NCBI GenBank assembly: GCA_020433785.1
Contig: JAGRCC010000415.1
Location: forward strand, 1 to 8,673
Origin: Anaerolineae bacterium
GTDB lineage: Bacteria > Chloroflexota > Anaerolineae > 4572-78 > J111
Direction of reading: 5' to 3'
Length of the DNA: 8,673 bases
The notes beneath the pieces are model-generated. The model did no database searches. It had not been told where the DNA came from and saw only the letters and a program-made list of their open reading frames with translations. This document shows positions 1-7,200 of this stretch, in pieces. Positions within the stretch are counted from its first letter, which is position 1, and the number at the start of each line of letters is the position of its first letter. The position numbers were made by a program, and so were the translations under genes.

Positions 1-643
1 TCGCGGCGTCTGGCAGTTGCACGATATTGAAGGTGAGCCGTTTGGCCCGGAGATGTATTTGGAAATCGAAGTTCTCCCGGCCGACCCGACCGAGTTGGTG
101 GAAGAGGGCAGTTCAACCGTTCTCTATGACTTTATCGAAAATGCCAGCGAAGCGACTTGGACCGCCGGAGATAATACCTATACGCCACAGGCGACCAACG
201 TCAGTGAGGAATTAGAAATTCCTACCCCGGAAGGACTGGTGGCCAAAGGCCGGGGACTGCTGCGCGGCAACCAGGAGAGCGAGCAAGATGTCCTGCTGAC
301 CTATCCTGACGCAGACGCCGGGTTTATCGAAGGCAAGTATCAGGTTGATACCCCGTTGGAACCGACCGATGTGCTGGTCGCCAATTTGGGCTTCACCAAG
401 CTGTCGATTTTAAGTGATGATGGGGTTATCTTTGAGGTGGTCTTCACCCCTGATGATGGTTCAGAAGGGGTGCAAATTTTGTCTACCAATGTCCAATACC
501 AAAACAGTCCTGTCGAAAACGTGGTGCCGCTGACCGGCATCAAATCAGGCCAGTCGGGCACCTTCACCGTCCGGGTGCTCGGCGGTGATAGTCTGAGCCG
601 GGATTACGCGGTGTGGATCGATCTGCGCCTGGTTAGACAGTAG
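1..643 (+). CDS. C-terminal part of a probable secreted Ig-like (NBR1-type) protein, 5' end outside window
   Basis: The reading frame is open from base 2 to a TAG at 641-643, giving 213 visible residues. There is no start codon with a ribosome site, so the gene begins upstream of the window. Residues 4-24 (W-Q-L-x-D-x-E-G-x-x-F-G ... L-E-I-E-V) match the last strands of an NBR1-type Ig-like domain, typically a W-x-L-x-x-x-x-G-x-x-F-G ending followed by alternating hydrophobic residues. Residues 40-213 form a second, beta-rich domain. It opens with F-I-E-N-A-S-E-A-T-W, carries a G-F-I-x-G-x-Y segment near the middle, and closes with D-Y-A-V-W-I-D-L-R-L. I recognise this pairing from large extracellular proteins of Anaerolineae, where the second domain probably folds as a carbohydrate-binding-like beta sandwich. 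No membrane segment, cysteine or catalytic motif is visible. The domain calls are moderately sure. The function (surface binding or adhesion) is inference. Confidence 0.72.
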   Translation, partial: RGVWQLHDIEGEPFGPEMYLEIEVLPADPTELVEEGSSTVLYDFIENASEATWTAGDNTYTPQATNVSEELEIPTPEGLVAKGRGLLRGNQESEQDVLLTYPDADAGFIEGKYQVDTPLEPTDVLVANLGFTKLSILSDDGVIFEVVFTPDDGSEGVQILSTNVQYQNSPVENVVPLTGIKSGQSGTFTVRVLGGDSLSRDYAVWIDLRLVRQ

Positions 644-673
644 AGTTCATAGAGTTATAGAGTTTGGAGAGTT
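642..673. repeat. Short degenerate tandem repeat, AGAGTT unit
   Basis: AGAGTT occurs four times, at 642-647, 651-656, 659-664 and 668-673, with 8-9 nt periodicity. It starts inside the stop codon of the Ig-like gene. It is a simple-sequence tract of unknown role. It forms no hairpin of its own and lies about 60 nt before the terminator. Confidence 0.45.
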
Positions 674-734
674 TAATCAGTTAACCAACCGCTGAGTAAC
701 CTCCTTTTCAGACAAAATTATGAGATTGCATCAG

Positions 735-764
735 GAGAGCCGACTCTATCGGCTCTCTTTTTTT
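735..764 (+). terminator. Rho-independent terminator after the Ig-like gene
   Basis: A perfect 9-bp stem pairs GAGAGCCGA (735-743) with TCGGCTCTC (749-757) around a 5-nt loop (CTCTA). Seven T residues follow at 758-764. It lies 91 nt past the stop codon of the first gene and just before the candidate promoter of the next gene, so it should insulate the two transcription units. Confidence 0.9.
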
Positions 765-771
765 GTGGAAA

Positions 772-799
772 TTGACGGCGGATTTGGCTTCCAGATAGT
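772..799 (+). promoter_or_regulatory. Candidate sigma70-type promoter for the TraB-family gene
   Basis: TTGACG (772-777) matches the -35 consensus at 5 of 6 bases. GATAGT (794-799) matches the -10 consensus at 4 of 6, with a 16-bp spacer. It begins 8 bp after the terminator T-run and lies about 58 bp before the start codon at 857. The -10 box is weak, so this is a positional candidate only. Confidence 0.38.
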
Positions 800-856
800 T
801 ATCGTGTACGCTAGCAGTAGAAATTTTGTTTATTAAAAGAGGCGTTTAATAGTTTA

Positions 857-2053
857 ATGGAACAGGTCGCACCCAAAGCACGGAACTACCCCCAAGACGT
901 CAAAATCGTCAACGTTAAGGATCGAGAATTTATCATTATCGGCACGGCCCATATTTCCCAGGAGTCGGCCGATCTGGTTCGGCAAGTCATCGAAGCTGAG
1001 CAGCCGGACTGTGTGTGCGTAGAACTGGACGAGCAGCGGTACAAAACGCTGTCCGAGGCCCGCCGCTGGGAGTCGCTGGATATCAAAGAAGTGATTCGCC
1101 AAAAGCAGTTAATCACCCTGCTGGTCAATTTGGTGCTGGCGTCGTATCAAAAAAAGTTGGGGCAAGAATTGGGCGTCGCTCCTGGCACCGAACTGTTGGA
1201 AGCTACGAAAGTGGCTAAGGCACTCGATATTCCCATCGCCCTTTGTGATCGGGATGTGCGCATTACGCTGCGCCGGGCTTGGGCGTCGATGTCGTTTTTT
1301 GAAAAGTTCAAATTTCTGGTTTCCGGGACGGTGGGGGTGTTCGACTCGCCGGAAATTTCGGAAGAGATGTTGAGCGAACTGCGCCAAAAAGATGTGCTGT
1401 CGGAGTTGATGAAGGAGTTAGGCGAAGCCATGCCCATTTTGAAGCGGGTGCTGCTCGACGAACGGGATGTTTATATCGCCCAGAAAACCCGTGAGGCGCC
1501 GGGTAACAAAATAGTGGCTGTGGTCGGCGCCGGTCATGCTGAAGGCATTGTCGATACTCTAACGCAAAATGTCGATCGCGATTTGACGGAAATTGAGACA
1601 ATTCCACCGGCTTCCCCGGTGATTAAATGGATCGGGTGGGGGATCCCGGTGATTATTCTGGCGGCTATTGGGTTAATTGGTATCCGTCACGGTCTTGACG
1701 CGGCCGGTCAAAATCTGATGTTTTGGATTTTAGCCAACGGTATTCCCAGTAGTATCGGGGCTATTATCGCCTTGGCCCACCCGGTAACCATTATCTCGGC
1801 TTTTATCGCTGCCCCTATAACCAGCTTAACGCCGGTGATTGGGGCCGGCTATGTGACTGCCTTTGTCCAGGCCTATTATCAGCCGCCTGTCGTTAAGGAG
1901 TTTCAGACCATCGGCGACGATATCAATCATTTTAGCCGGTGGTGGTCGAACCGGTTGCTGCGGATCTTTTTGGTGTTTATTTTGACCAGCCTGGGCAGCA
2001 TGATCGGTACGTATGTCGGCGCATATGAAATTATCTCAAACTTGTTTGGATAA
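857..2053 (+). CDS. TraB/PrgY/Tiki-family membrane protein
   Basis: This 398-residue protein is close in length to enterococcal PrgY, the pheromone-shutdown protein that founds the family. The N-terminal cytosolic-type domain (about 1-250) carries the family marks: two G-x-x-H motifs, GTAH at 29-32 and GAGH at 224-227; the acidic strand C-V-E-L-D-E-Q-R-Y (54-62); the G-x-x-P-G-T-E-L-L-E-A segment (106-116); and L-L-D-E-R-D-x-Y-I-A (199-208). Members of the wider Tiki/EreA-like superfamily are thought to be metal-dependent peptidases or hydrolases built on those paired histidines and glutamates. The C-terminus (about 255-395) is hydrophobic, with likely membrane segments near 258-276, 286-308, 311-340 and 367-392, so the protein should be tail-anchored with its N-domain in the cytoplasm. 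The start is the first in-frame ATG. The nearest purine tract (AAAAGAGG, ending at 842) sits 14 nt away, which is long for a ribosome site. The gene stands alone between two terminators. PrgY degrades peptide pheromone, but no pheromone gene is visible here, so the substrate is unknown. Confidence 0.88.
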   Translation: MEQVAPKARNYPQDVKIVNVKDREFIIIGTAHISQESADLVRQVIEAEQPDCVCVELDEQRYKTLSEARRWESLDIKEVIRQKQLITLLVNLVLASYQKKLGQELGVAPGTELLEATKVAKALDIPIALCDRDVRITLRRAWASMSFFEKFKFLVSGTVGVFDSPEISEEMLSELRQKDVLSELMKELGEAMPILKRVLLDERDVYIAQKTREAPGNKIVAVVGAGHAEGIVDTLTQNVDRDLTEIETIPPASPVIKWIGWGIPVIILAAIGLIGIRHGLDAAGQNLMFWILANGIPSSIGAIIALAHPVTIISAFIAAPITSLTPVIGAGYVTAFVQAYYQPPVVKEFQTIGDDINHFSRWWSNRLLRIFLVFILTSLGSMIGTYVGAYEIISNLFG

Positions 2054-2086
2054 TTAGAGGCCGCGTTGCCGGCCCAAATCAACGAT

Positions 2087-2106
2087 GAGGTGCTTCAAAA
2101 GCACTC
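2087..2106 (+). other. Small hairpin between the TraB-family gene and the convergent terminator
   Basis: GAG-(g)-TGCTT pairs with AAGCACTC around a CAA loop, with one bulged G. No T-run follows, so it is not a terminator by itself. It lies in the 3' untranslated region of the TraB-family transcript and could protect the 3' end, or be chance. Confidence 0.25.
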
Positions 2107-2141
2107 CCTACTTTTGAATTGAATAAGCGTCAGGGATAAAC

Positions 2142-2175
2142 AAAAACCCGAAGGATTATCCCTTCGGGTTTTTTT
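2142..2175. terminator. Bidirectional intrinsic terminator between convergent genes
   Basis: AAAAACCCGAAGG (2142-2154) pairs perfectly with CCTTCGGGTTTTT (2161-2173) around a 6-nt loop. The GC core is CCCGAAGG/CCTTCGGG, and the A/T flanks supply a T-run on either strand. It lies 88 nt past the TraB-family stop and 24 nt past the gltB stop. It should therefore end both transcripts and limit antisense read-through. Confidence 0.92.
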
Positions 2176-2197
2176 ATTAACGTTATCTGTGACGGAC

Positions 2198-5100
2198 TTA
2201 GGCCGCTACGTGCTGGCTCATCTCTTGCGGCATCGGCAGGGTGACTTTGATGTCGAGACGTTTGCCTGAAGCGCCGATGGTGCCTTTTGGCCCAATTTTC
2301 CAGAATAGACCCAACCGGACCGACCAATCGTCAAGAATAGCTTGGGCATATTCGCTGCCGGTCAGCCGAACGTGTCGGGTGATCAGCAGCCGCAGCAAAT
2401 CGATGTCCGCCTGGCTGGTCACCCGCACCACCTGAATCATATCCGGATTGAAACGTTGGGTGAAGCGGTTGGCTTCGTCCAGCACAAAAGCCATCCCGCC
2501 GCTCATCCCCGCGCCGAAGTTGTAGCCGGTGCGGCCTAGCACCACTACCACCCCGCTGGTCATATATTCGCAGCCGTGGTCACCCACCCCTTCGACGACA
2601 GCCATGGCCCCGCTGTTGCGGACAGCAAAACGTTCCCCGGCCTGACCGGCGGCAAAGAGGTTGCCGCCCGTGGCTCCATACAGAACGGTGTTGCCGATAA
2701 TGACATTATCGTGGGCCGATAGCTGCGATTTCAGCGGCGGCCGGATAACGATCTGGCCGCCCTTCATATTCTTGCCGACATAGTCGTTGGCTTCGCCGAT
2801 GAGGGTTAAGCTCATCCCGGGAATGGTGTAAGCCCCAAAACTCTGTCCGGCGGAGCCGTTGAAAGTAATGTTGATGGTGCCGTCCGGCAGCCCCTTGTCG
2901 CCATACTGTTTGGCAATGGCCCCGGCCAGAGTAGCCCCCACCGTGCGATCGGTGTTGCTGATGGGTAAATTCAACTGAACCGGTTCGCCCCGATCAATGG
3001 CCGGATGACCTTTGGTTAACAGTAACTGATTAAGTTCGTTGACTTTAGTCAAGGCATGCGACTCAGCCGCCTTGGCCACGAATTTAGTTGGGGCGTCTTC
3101 AAGTTCCTTGGCCAGCAGCGGTGACAGATCGAGGGTGTCGACAGCCGCGACACCGGTTTTGACTTGCTCCAGTAGTTCCGTCCGGCCAATCACCTCTGAC
3201 AGGCTGCGGAAACCGATTTGGGCCAAAACCCGGCGCACATCCTCGGCAATGTAGTGCATATAAGCCATGACATGTTCCGGCTTGCCCACAAATTTGGCCC
3301 GGAGTTTGGGATTTTGCGTGGCCACACCTACCGGGCAGGTGTTGTTGTGGCAGGCGCGGGCAATCAAGCAGCCCTCGGCCACCAGCGCCGATGTGCCGAA
3401 GCTGTACTGATCAGCGCCCAGAATGGCGGCGATAACCACATCGCGGCCTGTCTGCAAGCCGCCGTCAGTTCGGACAATCACCCGGCTGCGCAGGTTGTTG
3501 CGCTGAAGCGTCTGCTGTGTCTCGGCCAGCCCGACTTCCCAAGGCAGCCCCACATTTTTGATGCTGCTCCAGGCGGCGGCGCCTGTCCCACCGGCGTGTC
3601 CGGCGATGTGCACCGTATCGGCCCCGCCTTTAGCCACACCGGCCGCAATCGTGCCGACCCCGGCTTCGGAGACCAACTTAACCGACACGTCGGCCGCCGG
3701 ATTGACCTGCTTTAAGTCGTAAATCAGTTGGGCCAAATCCTCGATGCTGTAGATATCGTGATGCGGCGGCGGCGAGATCAGGGTGGTGCCTTCGGTTGTT
3801 TGGCGGATTGTAGCAATTTCGGCGGTAACTTTGTGACCGGGTAACTGGCCGCCTTCACCCGGCTTAGCCCCCTGAGCCATCTTGATCTGGATCTCGATAG
3901 CCGAGGTTAAATAGGCCGGTGTGACGCCAAACCGTCCTGAGGCGACCTGTTTGATACGGTCATTTTTCTCGTTGTGGAAACGGTGCTGGCCCGATCCGCC
4001 CTCGCCGCTGTTGCTGACGGCTCCGAGCCGGTTCATGGCCACAGCCAGCGTTTCGTGGGCCTCACTGCTAAGGGCGCCGTGCGACATAGCGCCGGTGGAG
4101 AAGCGGGCAAAAATGGTCTCCAGCGGTTCAACTTCCGAAACGTCAATCGGCTGGCGGTCGGTATCGACAAAGCCAAACATATCGCGCGGATTGACCGCTG
4201 AGTTTTCTTCTAAAATTTTGGTGAATTTCTGATAGGCTGCAAAGCCGGCCTCAAAGTTTTCGCCAACGAAAGAGCGCAGGACGCCAGGCTCATTCGCTGC
4301 CGGTTCTGACGCGGCCGGGTTGAGGACATTTTCCATCCGAACGGCATCCTGCAAGGCCTTAACCGACTGCGGGCTGAAGGAATGGACTTCGCCGCCTCGT
4401 TTGAATTTGTAGAAGCCGGGGCTGTCGATTTCCGGTTTCTGCGGATCGGCAAATCCGGCCTGATGGCGACGTTCAACATCAGCCGCAATCGCTTTTAGGC
4501 CGATGCCGCCCAGCCGGGTTACCGTCCCTGTGAAATATTTGTCAACCAACGCTTGCGACAGGCCCACCGCTTCAAATATTTGGGCCCCACAGTAGGTGTC
4601 AACGGTTGAGATGCCCATTTTCGACATGATTTTCAATAGACCGGCTTCCATCGCCCGAATGAAGTTGCGCTTGGCGGTGGTGGCATCCATATCTTTAATC
4701 TTGCCGCTTTCAATTACATCATCCACCGTTGCCAGGGCCAGGTAGGGATTAACCGCGTTAGCCCCGTAGCCAACTAAACAGGCCAGGTGATGAACTTCGC
4801 GAACCTCGCCGCTTTCCACAATGATGCTGACCTGCATCCGCCGCCCGTTACGCACCAAATGATGGTGAACCGCCCCGACTGCCAGCAGGCTGGGAATGGG
4901 CGCGTGTCGCTCATCAACCCCCAGATCGCTGAGGATGAGGATGGTTTTGCCTTCGTCGATGGCGCGTTCGGCCATTGTACACATCCGGTCCAGAGCGCGA
5001 GCCAGCCCATCTCCATGTTGTTCGATGGGATAGCGCATAGGGATTGTGTGGGTTTGAAAACGCGGGTCGCCCAGTCCCTTTAAAGCCAGCAAGTCGTTAT

Positions 5101-6895
5101 CGGTTAGCACCGGGCTGGCTAACTCGACCAGATTGGCGTGTTTGGCCGATTCATCCAGCAGGTTGGGGCGGGCGCCCAGCCGCATGGTCAGCGACATCAC
5201 TATGGTTTCCCGCAGCGGGTCGATCGGCGGGTTGGTCACCTGCGCAAAGCGTTGTTTGAAGTAATGGAACAGCGGTCTTGGTTTAGCCGACATCACCGCC
5301 AGCGAGGTATCATCGCCCATCGAGCCGGTTGGCTCTTTGCCGTCATTGGCCATGGGGCGAACGATTACGGTCATCTCTTCATTGGTATAGCCAAACGCGG
5401 CCTGTAACCGGTTTAACCATTGGGCGGTGTTGATTTTTTTCTGCGGCGTGAAGGGGTTGGGTTTATGCAAGGTAAATTGGATCGGGCGGGTTTCGGTGGG
5501 CAGCGGTTTGAACCCTTTAACCCACTCTTGGTATTGCGGTCGCCGCGCCAGTTCGTTTTTGACTTGGTCGTTGGTCAGGAAAAGTTGACGATCCAGATCG
5601 ACCATCATCATCTGGCCGGGGCCAAGTTTGCCTTTGGTAATGATGCTGCCTTCATCGACATTAATCGTACCAGCCTCAGAGTGGGCAATAACCAGATCGT
5701 CATTGGTGACCAGGTAGCGAATGGGGCGCAGCCCGTTGCGGTCGAGCGTAGCGCCCACGCGCCGGCCGTCGGTGAAGACGATAGCCGCCGGGCCGTCCCA
5801 GGGTTCCATCAGCGCCGCGTGGTAACGGTAGAAGGCTTGCAGTTGGGGGTCCATATCGACAATATTTTCCCAGGCTTCGGGGGCCAGCATGGCGACGCTG
5901 TGATAGATATCCCGACCGCCGCGCACGATCAGCTCAAGCACGTTATCGAACATGGCCGAGTCGCTGCCGTCGATGCCGATGATCGGCTGCAAGGCGTCCA
6001 GTCCATCCGGCCAGTAAGGCGAGGCCAAGCTGGATATCCTGGCTTTCATCCAGTTAACGTTGCCTTGTAGCGTGTTAATTTCTCCGTTGTGAGCAATCAT
6101 CCGGAAGGGTTGCGCTCGACGCCATGTGGAGGTGGTATTGGTGCTGTAGCGGGTGTGGACCGTGGCCAGGGCCGTTTCATACAGCGGATTGGTTAAATCC
6201 AAATAAAAGTCGGCCAGATAGGGCGACAGCATAAGACCCTTGTAAACCACCGTTCGCGCCGACAGCGAGACGACATAATAGTCTTGAAAGCCTTCGCTAA
6301 TGGCGATGTTGGTGAGCTGCTTGCACAGCACGTAAAGGAATCGTTCAAAATCGTCACCCCGGGCAATGTGAGCCGGGCGGCGAATAATCAATTGGACGAT
6401 CTCAGGACACAGGCGGCGAGCCGTCTGGCCCAACGCATCAGGGTTGAGCGGCAGCTTGCGCCACTGAATGGCCGGCGATAACGATAAAGGAAGATGAGTT
6501 CCATTGGTAGCCCCACGATCAGAGGACGCGCTATTGGGGGCGCTATCCGCGTTGAGCAAACGCATCACCACGTCCTCGGTGAGGCCCATGGCCGCAGCGA
6601 CGTTTTCTTTGGGCAGGAAGAACATCCCCAGGGCATAATCCTCTGGCTTGGGGATGTTGTCAATTTCGCTAGCCAGCAGGCGATGAGGAATTTGGGTTAA
6701 TATACCTACGCCGTCACCAGACAGACCGTCGGCGTCGACGCCCCCTCGGTGTTCTTGACAGCCAATCGACTCTAGCGCCATTGCTAAAATATCGTGGCCT
6801 GGCACACCCGTTGTGCGCGCCACAAAGCCGAGACCGCAAGCATCGTGTTCAAATTCTGGACGGTACAAGGTTTTGCATCGGTCTGACATTTGCAT
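2198..6895 (-). CDS. gltB: Glutamate synthase large subunit (NADPH-GOGAT alpha type)
   Basis: GltB makes two glutamates from glutamine and 2-oxoglutarate, channelling ammonia from an amidotransferase site to an FMN site. Numbered from the ATG at 6895 it has 1565 residues, slightly longer than the usual 1500-1530. Cys20 in E-H-D-A-C-G-L-G-F is the expected N-terminal nucleophile after propeptide removal. The class II glutaminase domain spans about 20-410 (R-Y-S-T-N-T and H-N-G-E-I-N-T-L-x-G-N present), the central domain about 460-770, and the FMN barrel about 870-1240. The barrel holds G-A-K-P-G-E-G-G-Q-L-P-G, S-P-P-P-H-H-D-I-Y-S-I-E-D, and the 3Fe-4S cysteines 1176, 1182 and 1187 (C-x5-C-x4-C). 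The C-terminal beta-helix with G-x-G-x-G-like repeats covers about 1300-1520. The stretch between G-E-G-G (964-967) and I-K-Q-V-A-S-G-R-F-G-V (from 981) is short, as in the E. coli enzyme, so the ferredoxin loop is absent. This favours the NADPH type, which needs GltD; no gltD is in the window. Two oddities are a low-complexity insert near 115-143 and a changed G-H-A-G-G-T-G-A-A-A-W signature. The gene is monocistronic as far as can be seen. Confidence 0.97.
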   Translation of the reverse strand: MQMSDRCKTLYRPEFEHDACGLGFVARTTGVPGHDILAMALESIGCQEHRGGVDADGLSGDGVGILTQIPHRLLASEIDNIPKPEDYALGMFFLPKENVAAAMGLTEDVVMRLLNADSAPNSASSDRGATNGTHLPLSLSPAIQWRKLPLNPDALGQTARRLCPEIVQLIIRRPAHIARGDDFERFLYVLCKQLTNIAISEGFQDYYVVSLSARTVVYKGLMLSPYLADFYLDLTNPLYETALATVHTRYSTNTTSTWRRAQPFRMIAHNGEINTLQGNVNWMKARISSLASPYWPDGLDALQPIIGIDGSDSAMFDNVLELIVRGGRDIYHSVAMLAPEAWENIVDMDPQLQAFYRYHAALMEPWDGPAAIVFTDGRRVGATLDRNGLRPIRYLVTNDDLVIAHSEAGTINVDEGSIITKGKLGPGQMMMVDLDRQLFLTNDQVKNELARRPQYQEWVKGFKPLPTETRPIQFTLHKPNPFTPQKKINTAQWLNRLQAAFGYTNEEMTVIVRPMANDGKEPTGSMGDDTSLAVMSAKPRPLFHYFKQRFAQVTNPPIDPLRETIVMSLTMRLGARPNLLDESAKHANLVELASPVLTDNDLLALKGLGDPRFQTHTIPMRYPIEQHGDGLARALDRMCTMAERAIDEGKTILILSDLGVDERHAPIPSLLAVGAVHHHLVRNGRRMQVSIIVESGEVREVHHLACLVGYGANAVNPYLALATVDDVIESGKIKDMDATTAKRNFIRAMEAGLLKIMSKMGISTVDTYCGAQIFEAVGLSQALVDKYFTGTVTRLGGIGLKAIAADVERRHQAGFADPQKPEIDSPGFYKFKRGGEVHSFSPQSVKALQDAVRMENVLNPAASEPAANEPGVLRSFVGENFEAGFAAYQKFTKILEENSAVNPRDMFGFVDTDRQPIDVSEVEPLETIFARFSTGAMSHGALSSEAHETLAVAMNRLGAVSNSGEGGSGQHRFHNEKNDRIKQVASGRFGVTPAYLTSAIEIQIKMAQGAKPGEGGQLPGHKVTAEIATIRQTTEGTTLISPPPHHDIYSIEDLAQLIYDLKQVNPAADVSVKLVSEAGVGTIAAGVAKGGADTVHIAGHAGGTGAAAWSSIKNVGLPWEVGLAETQQTLQRNNLRSRVIVRTDGGLQTGRDVVIAAILGADQYSFGTSALVAEGCLIARACHNNTCPVGVATQNPKLRAKFVGKPEHVMAYMHYIAEDVRRVLAQIGFRSLSEVIGRTELLEQVKTGVAAVDTLDLSPLLAKELEDAPTKFVAKAAESHALTKVNELNQLLLTKGHPAIDRGEPVQLNLPISNTDRTVGATLAGAIAKQYGDKGLPDGTINITFNGSAGQSFGAYTIPGMSLTLIGEANDYVGKNMKGGQIVIRPPLKSQLSAHDNVIIGNTVLYGATGGNLFAAGQAGERFAVRNSGAMAVVEGVGDHGCEYMTSGVVVVLGRTGYNFGAGMSGGMAFVLDEANRFTQRFNPDMIQVVRVTSQADIDLLRLLITRHVRLTGSEYAQAILDDWSVRLGLFWKIGPKGTIGASGKRLDIKVTLPMPQEMSQHVAA

Positions 6896-6899
6896 GAGT

Positions 6900-6905
6900 C
6901 TCCTT
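6900..6905 (-). promoter_or_regulatory. Ribosome binding site that sets the gltB start
   Basis: On the minus strand AAGGAG (6905 to 6900) precedes ATG at 6895 by 4 nt and a second in-frame ATG at 6889 by 10 nt. The longest open frame begins at a TTG at 6922, but that start would place this ribosome site inside the coding sequence, so I reject it. 6895 and 6889 differ by two residues, ahead of the processed propeptide, and give the same mature enzyme. Confidence 0.7.
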
Positions 6906-7084
6906 GAAGGATTAGACACCAAACACCCCAGCGGCCTGCAATCTTGGGAAGACGGTTAGGGGATGAAGGTTTAGTGTTAAATAATAAGTTTTACTAATGG
7001 GTAGTCTCCCCGTTAAATGTTGTTGAGCGACCTGAGCGTGAGGAACCGTAGGTGAGCCGAAAAACGCGGATAAAGACGAGAGAA

Positions 7085-7110
7085 AATCCGTGCATTTCTG
7101 TCAATCCGTG
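7085..7110. repeat. Short repeat with 9-nt period, AATCCGTG unit
   Basis: AATCCGTG occurs at 7085-7092 and again 18 nt later at 7103-7110, with a degenerate copy (ATTTCTGT) between them in the same 9-nt register. It is followed by GTTC. Similar ATCCGTG/ATCTGTG strings seem to me common between genes in environmental bacterial genomes, but I know of no established function. It may be a fragment of a dispersed repeat. Confidence 0.4.
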
Positions 7111-7200
7111 GTTCTAAACTTGCCCCAACACTCTGGGGGAGGACTATCAACTAATAATTTTAACTATTATGCAGGGTTGTGTCATCACCCAAACGGGTAG

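Larger units (their letters stand above)
6896..7200. other. gltB upstream region without a recognisable gene
   Basis: These 305 bases have stop codons in all frames and no convincing coding stretch. They hold the gltB ribosome site, a 9-nt-period repeat (7085-7110), loosely repeated TGAGCG words at 7024-7029 and 7033-7038, a 5-bp CCCCA/TGGGG hairpin (7123-7138) and an AT-rich tract (7150-7170). The gltB promoter must lie here or further right. On the minus strand TATTAT (6986-6981) could be a -10 box but has no good -35, and TTGACA (7104-7099) is a perfect -35 with no matching -10. I therefore call no promoter. No riboswitch or T-box structure was recognised. Confidence 0.5.

Noticed and set aside
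1308..1607. 99-codon open frame on the - strand inside the TraB-family gene
   Set aside because: The + strand frame carries the second G-x-x-H motif and clear family sequence here. The antisense frame has no motif.
3218..3715. 165-codon open frame on the + strand opposite the FMN domain of gltB
   Set aside because: It is a shadow of gltB. The protein is Gly/Ala/His-rich without motifs, and the opposite frame holds the 3Fe-4S cysteines and the barrel motifs.
5420..6070. 216-codon open frame on the + strand inside gltB
   Set aside because: It lies antisense to strongly conserved GltB sequence, has no ribosome site or recognisable domain, and its composition reflects the opposite-strand codons.
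6896..6922. Nine-codon extension of gltB to a TTG start at 6922
   Set aside because: It would put the AAGGAG ribosome site inside the coding region. ATG at 6895 or 6889 follows that site directly.
7076..7104. Minus-strand promoter for gltB based on a perfect TTGACA at 7104-7099
   Set aside because: No -10-like hexamer occurs 15-19 bp downstream; the sequence there is pyrimidine-rich. The TTGACA overlaps the 9-nt repeat and is probably fortuitous.
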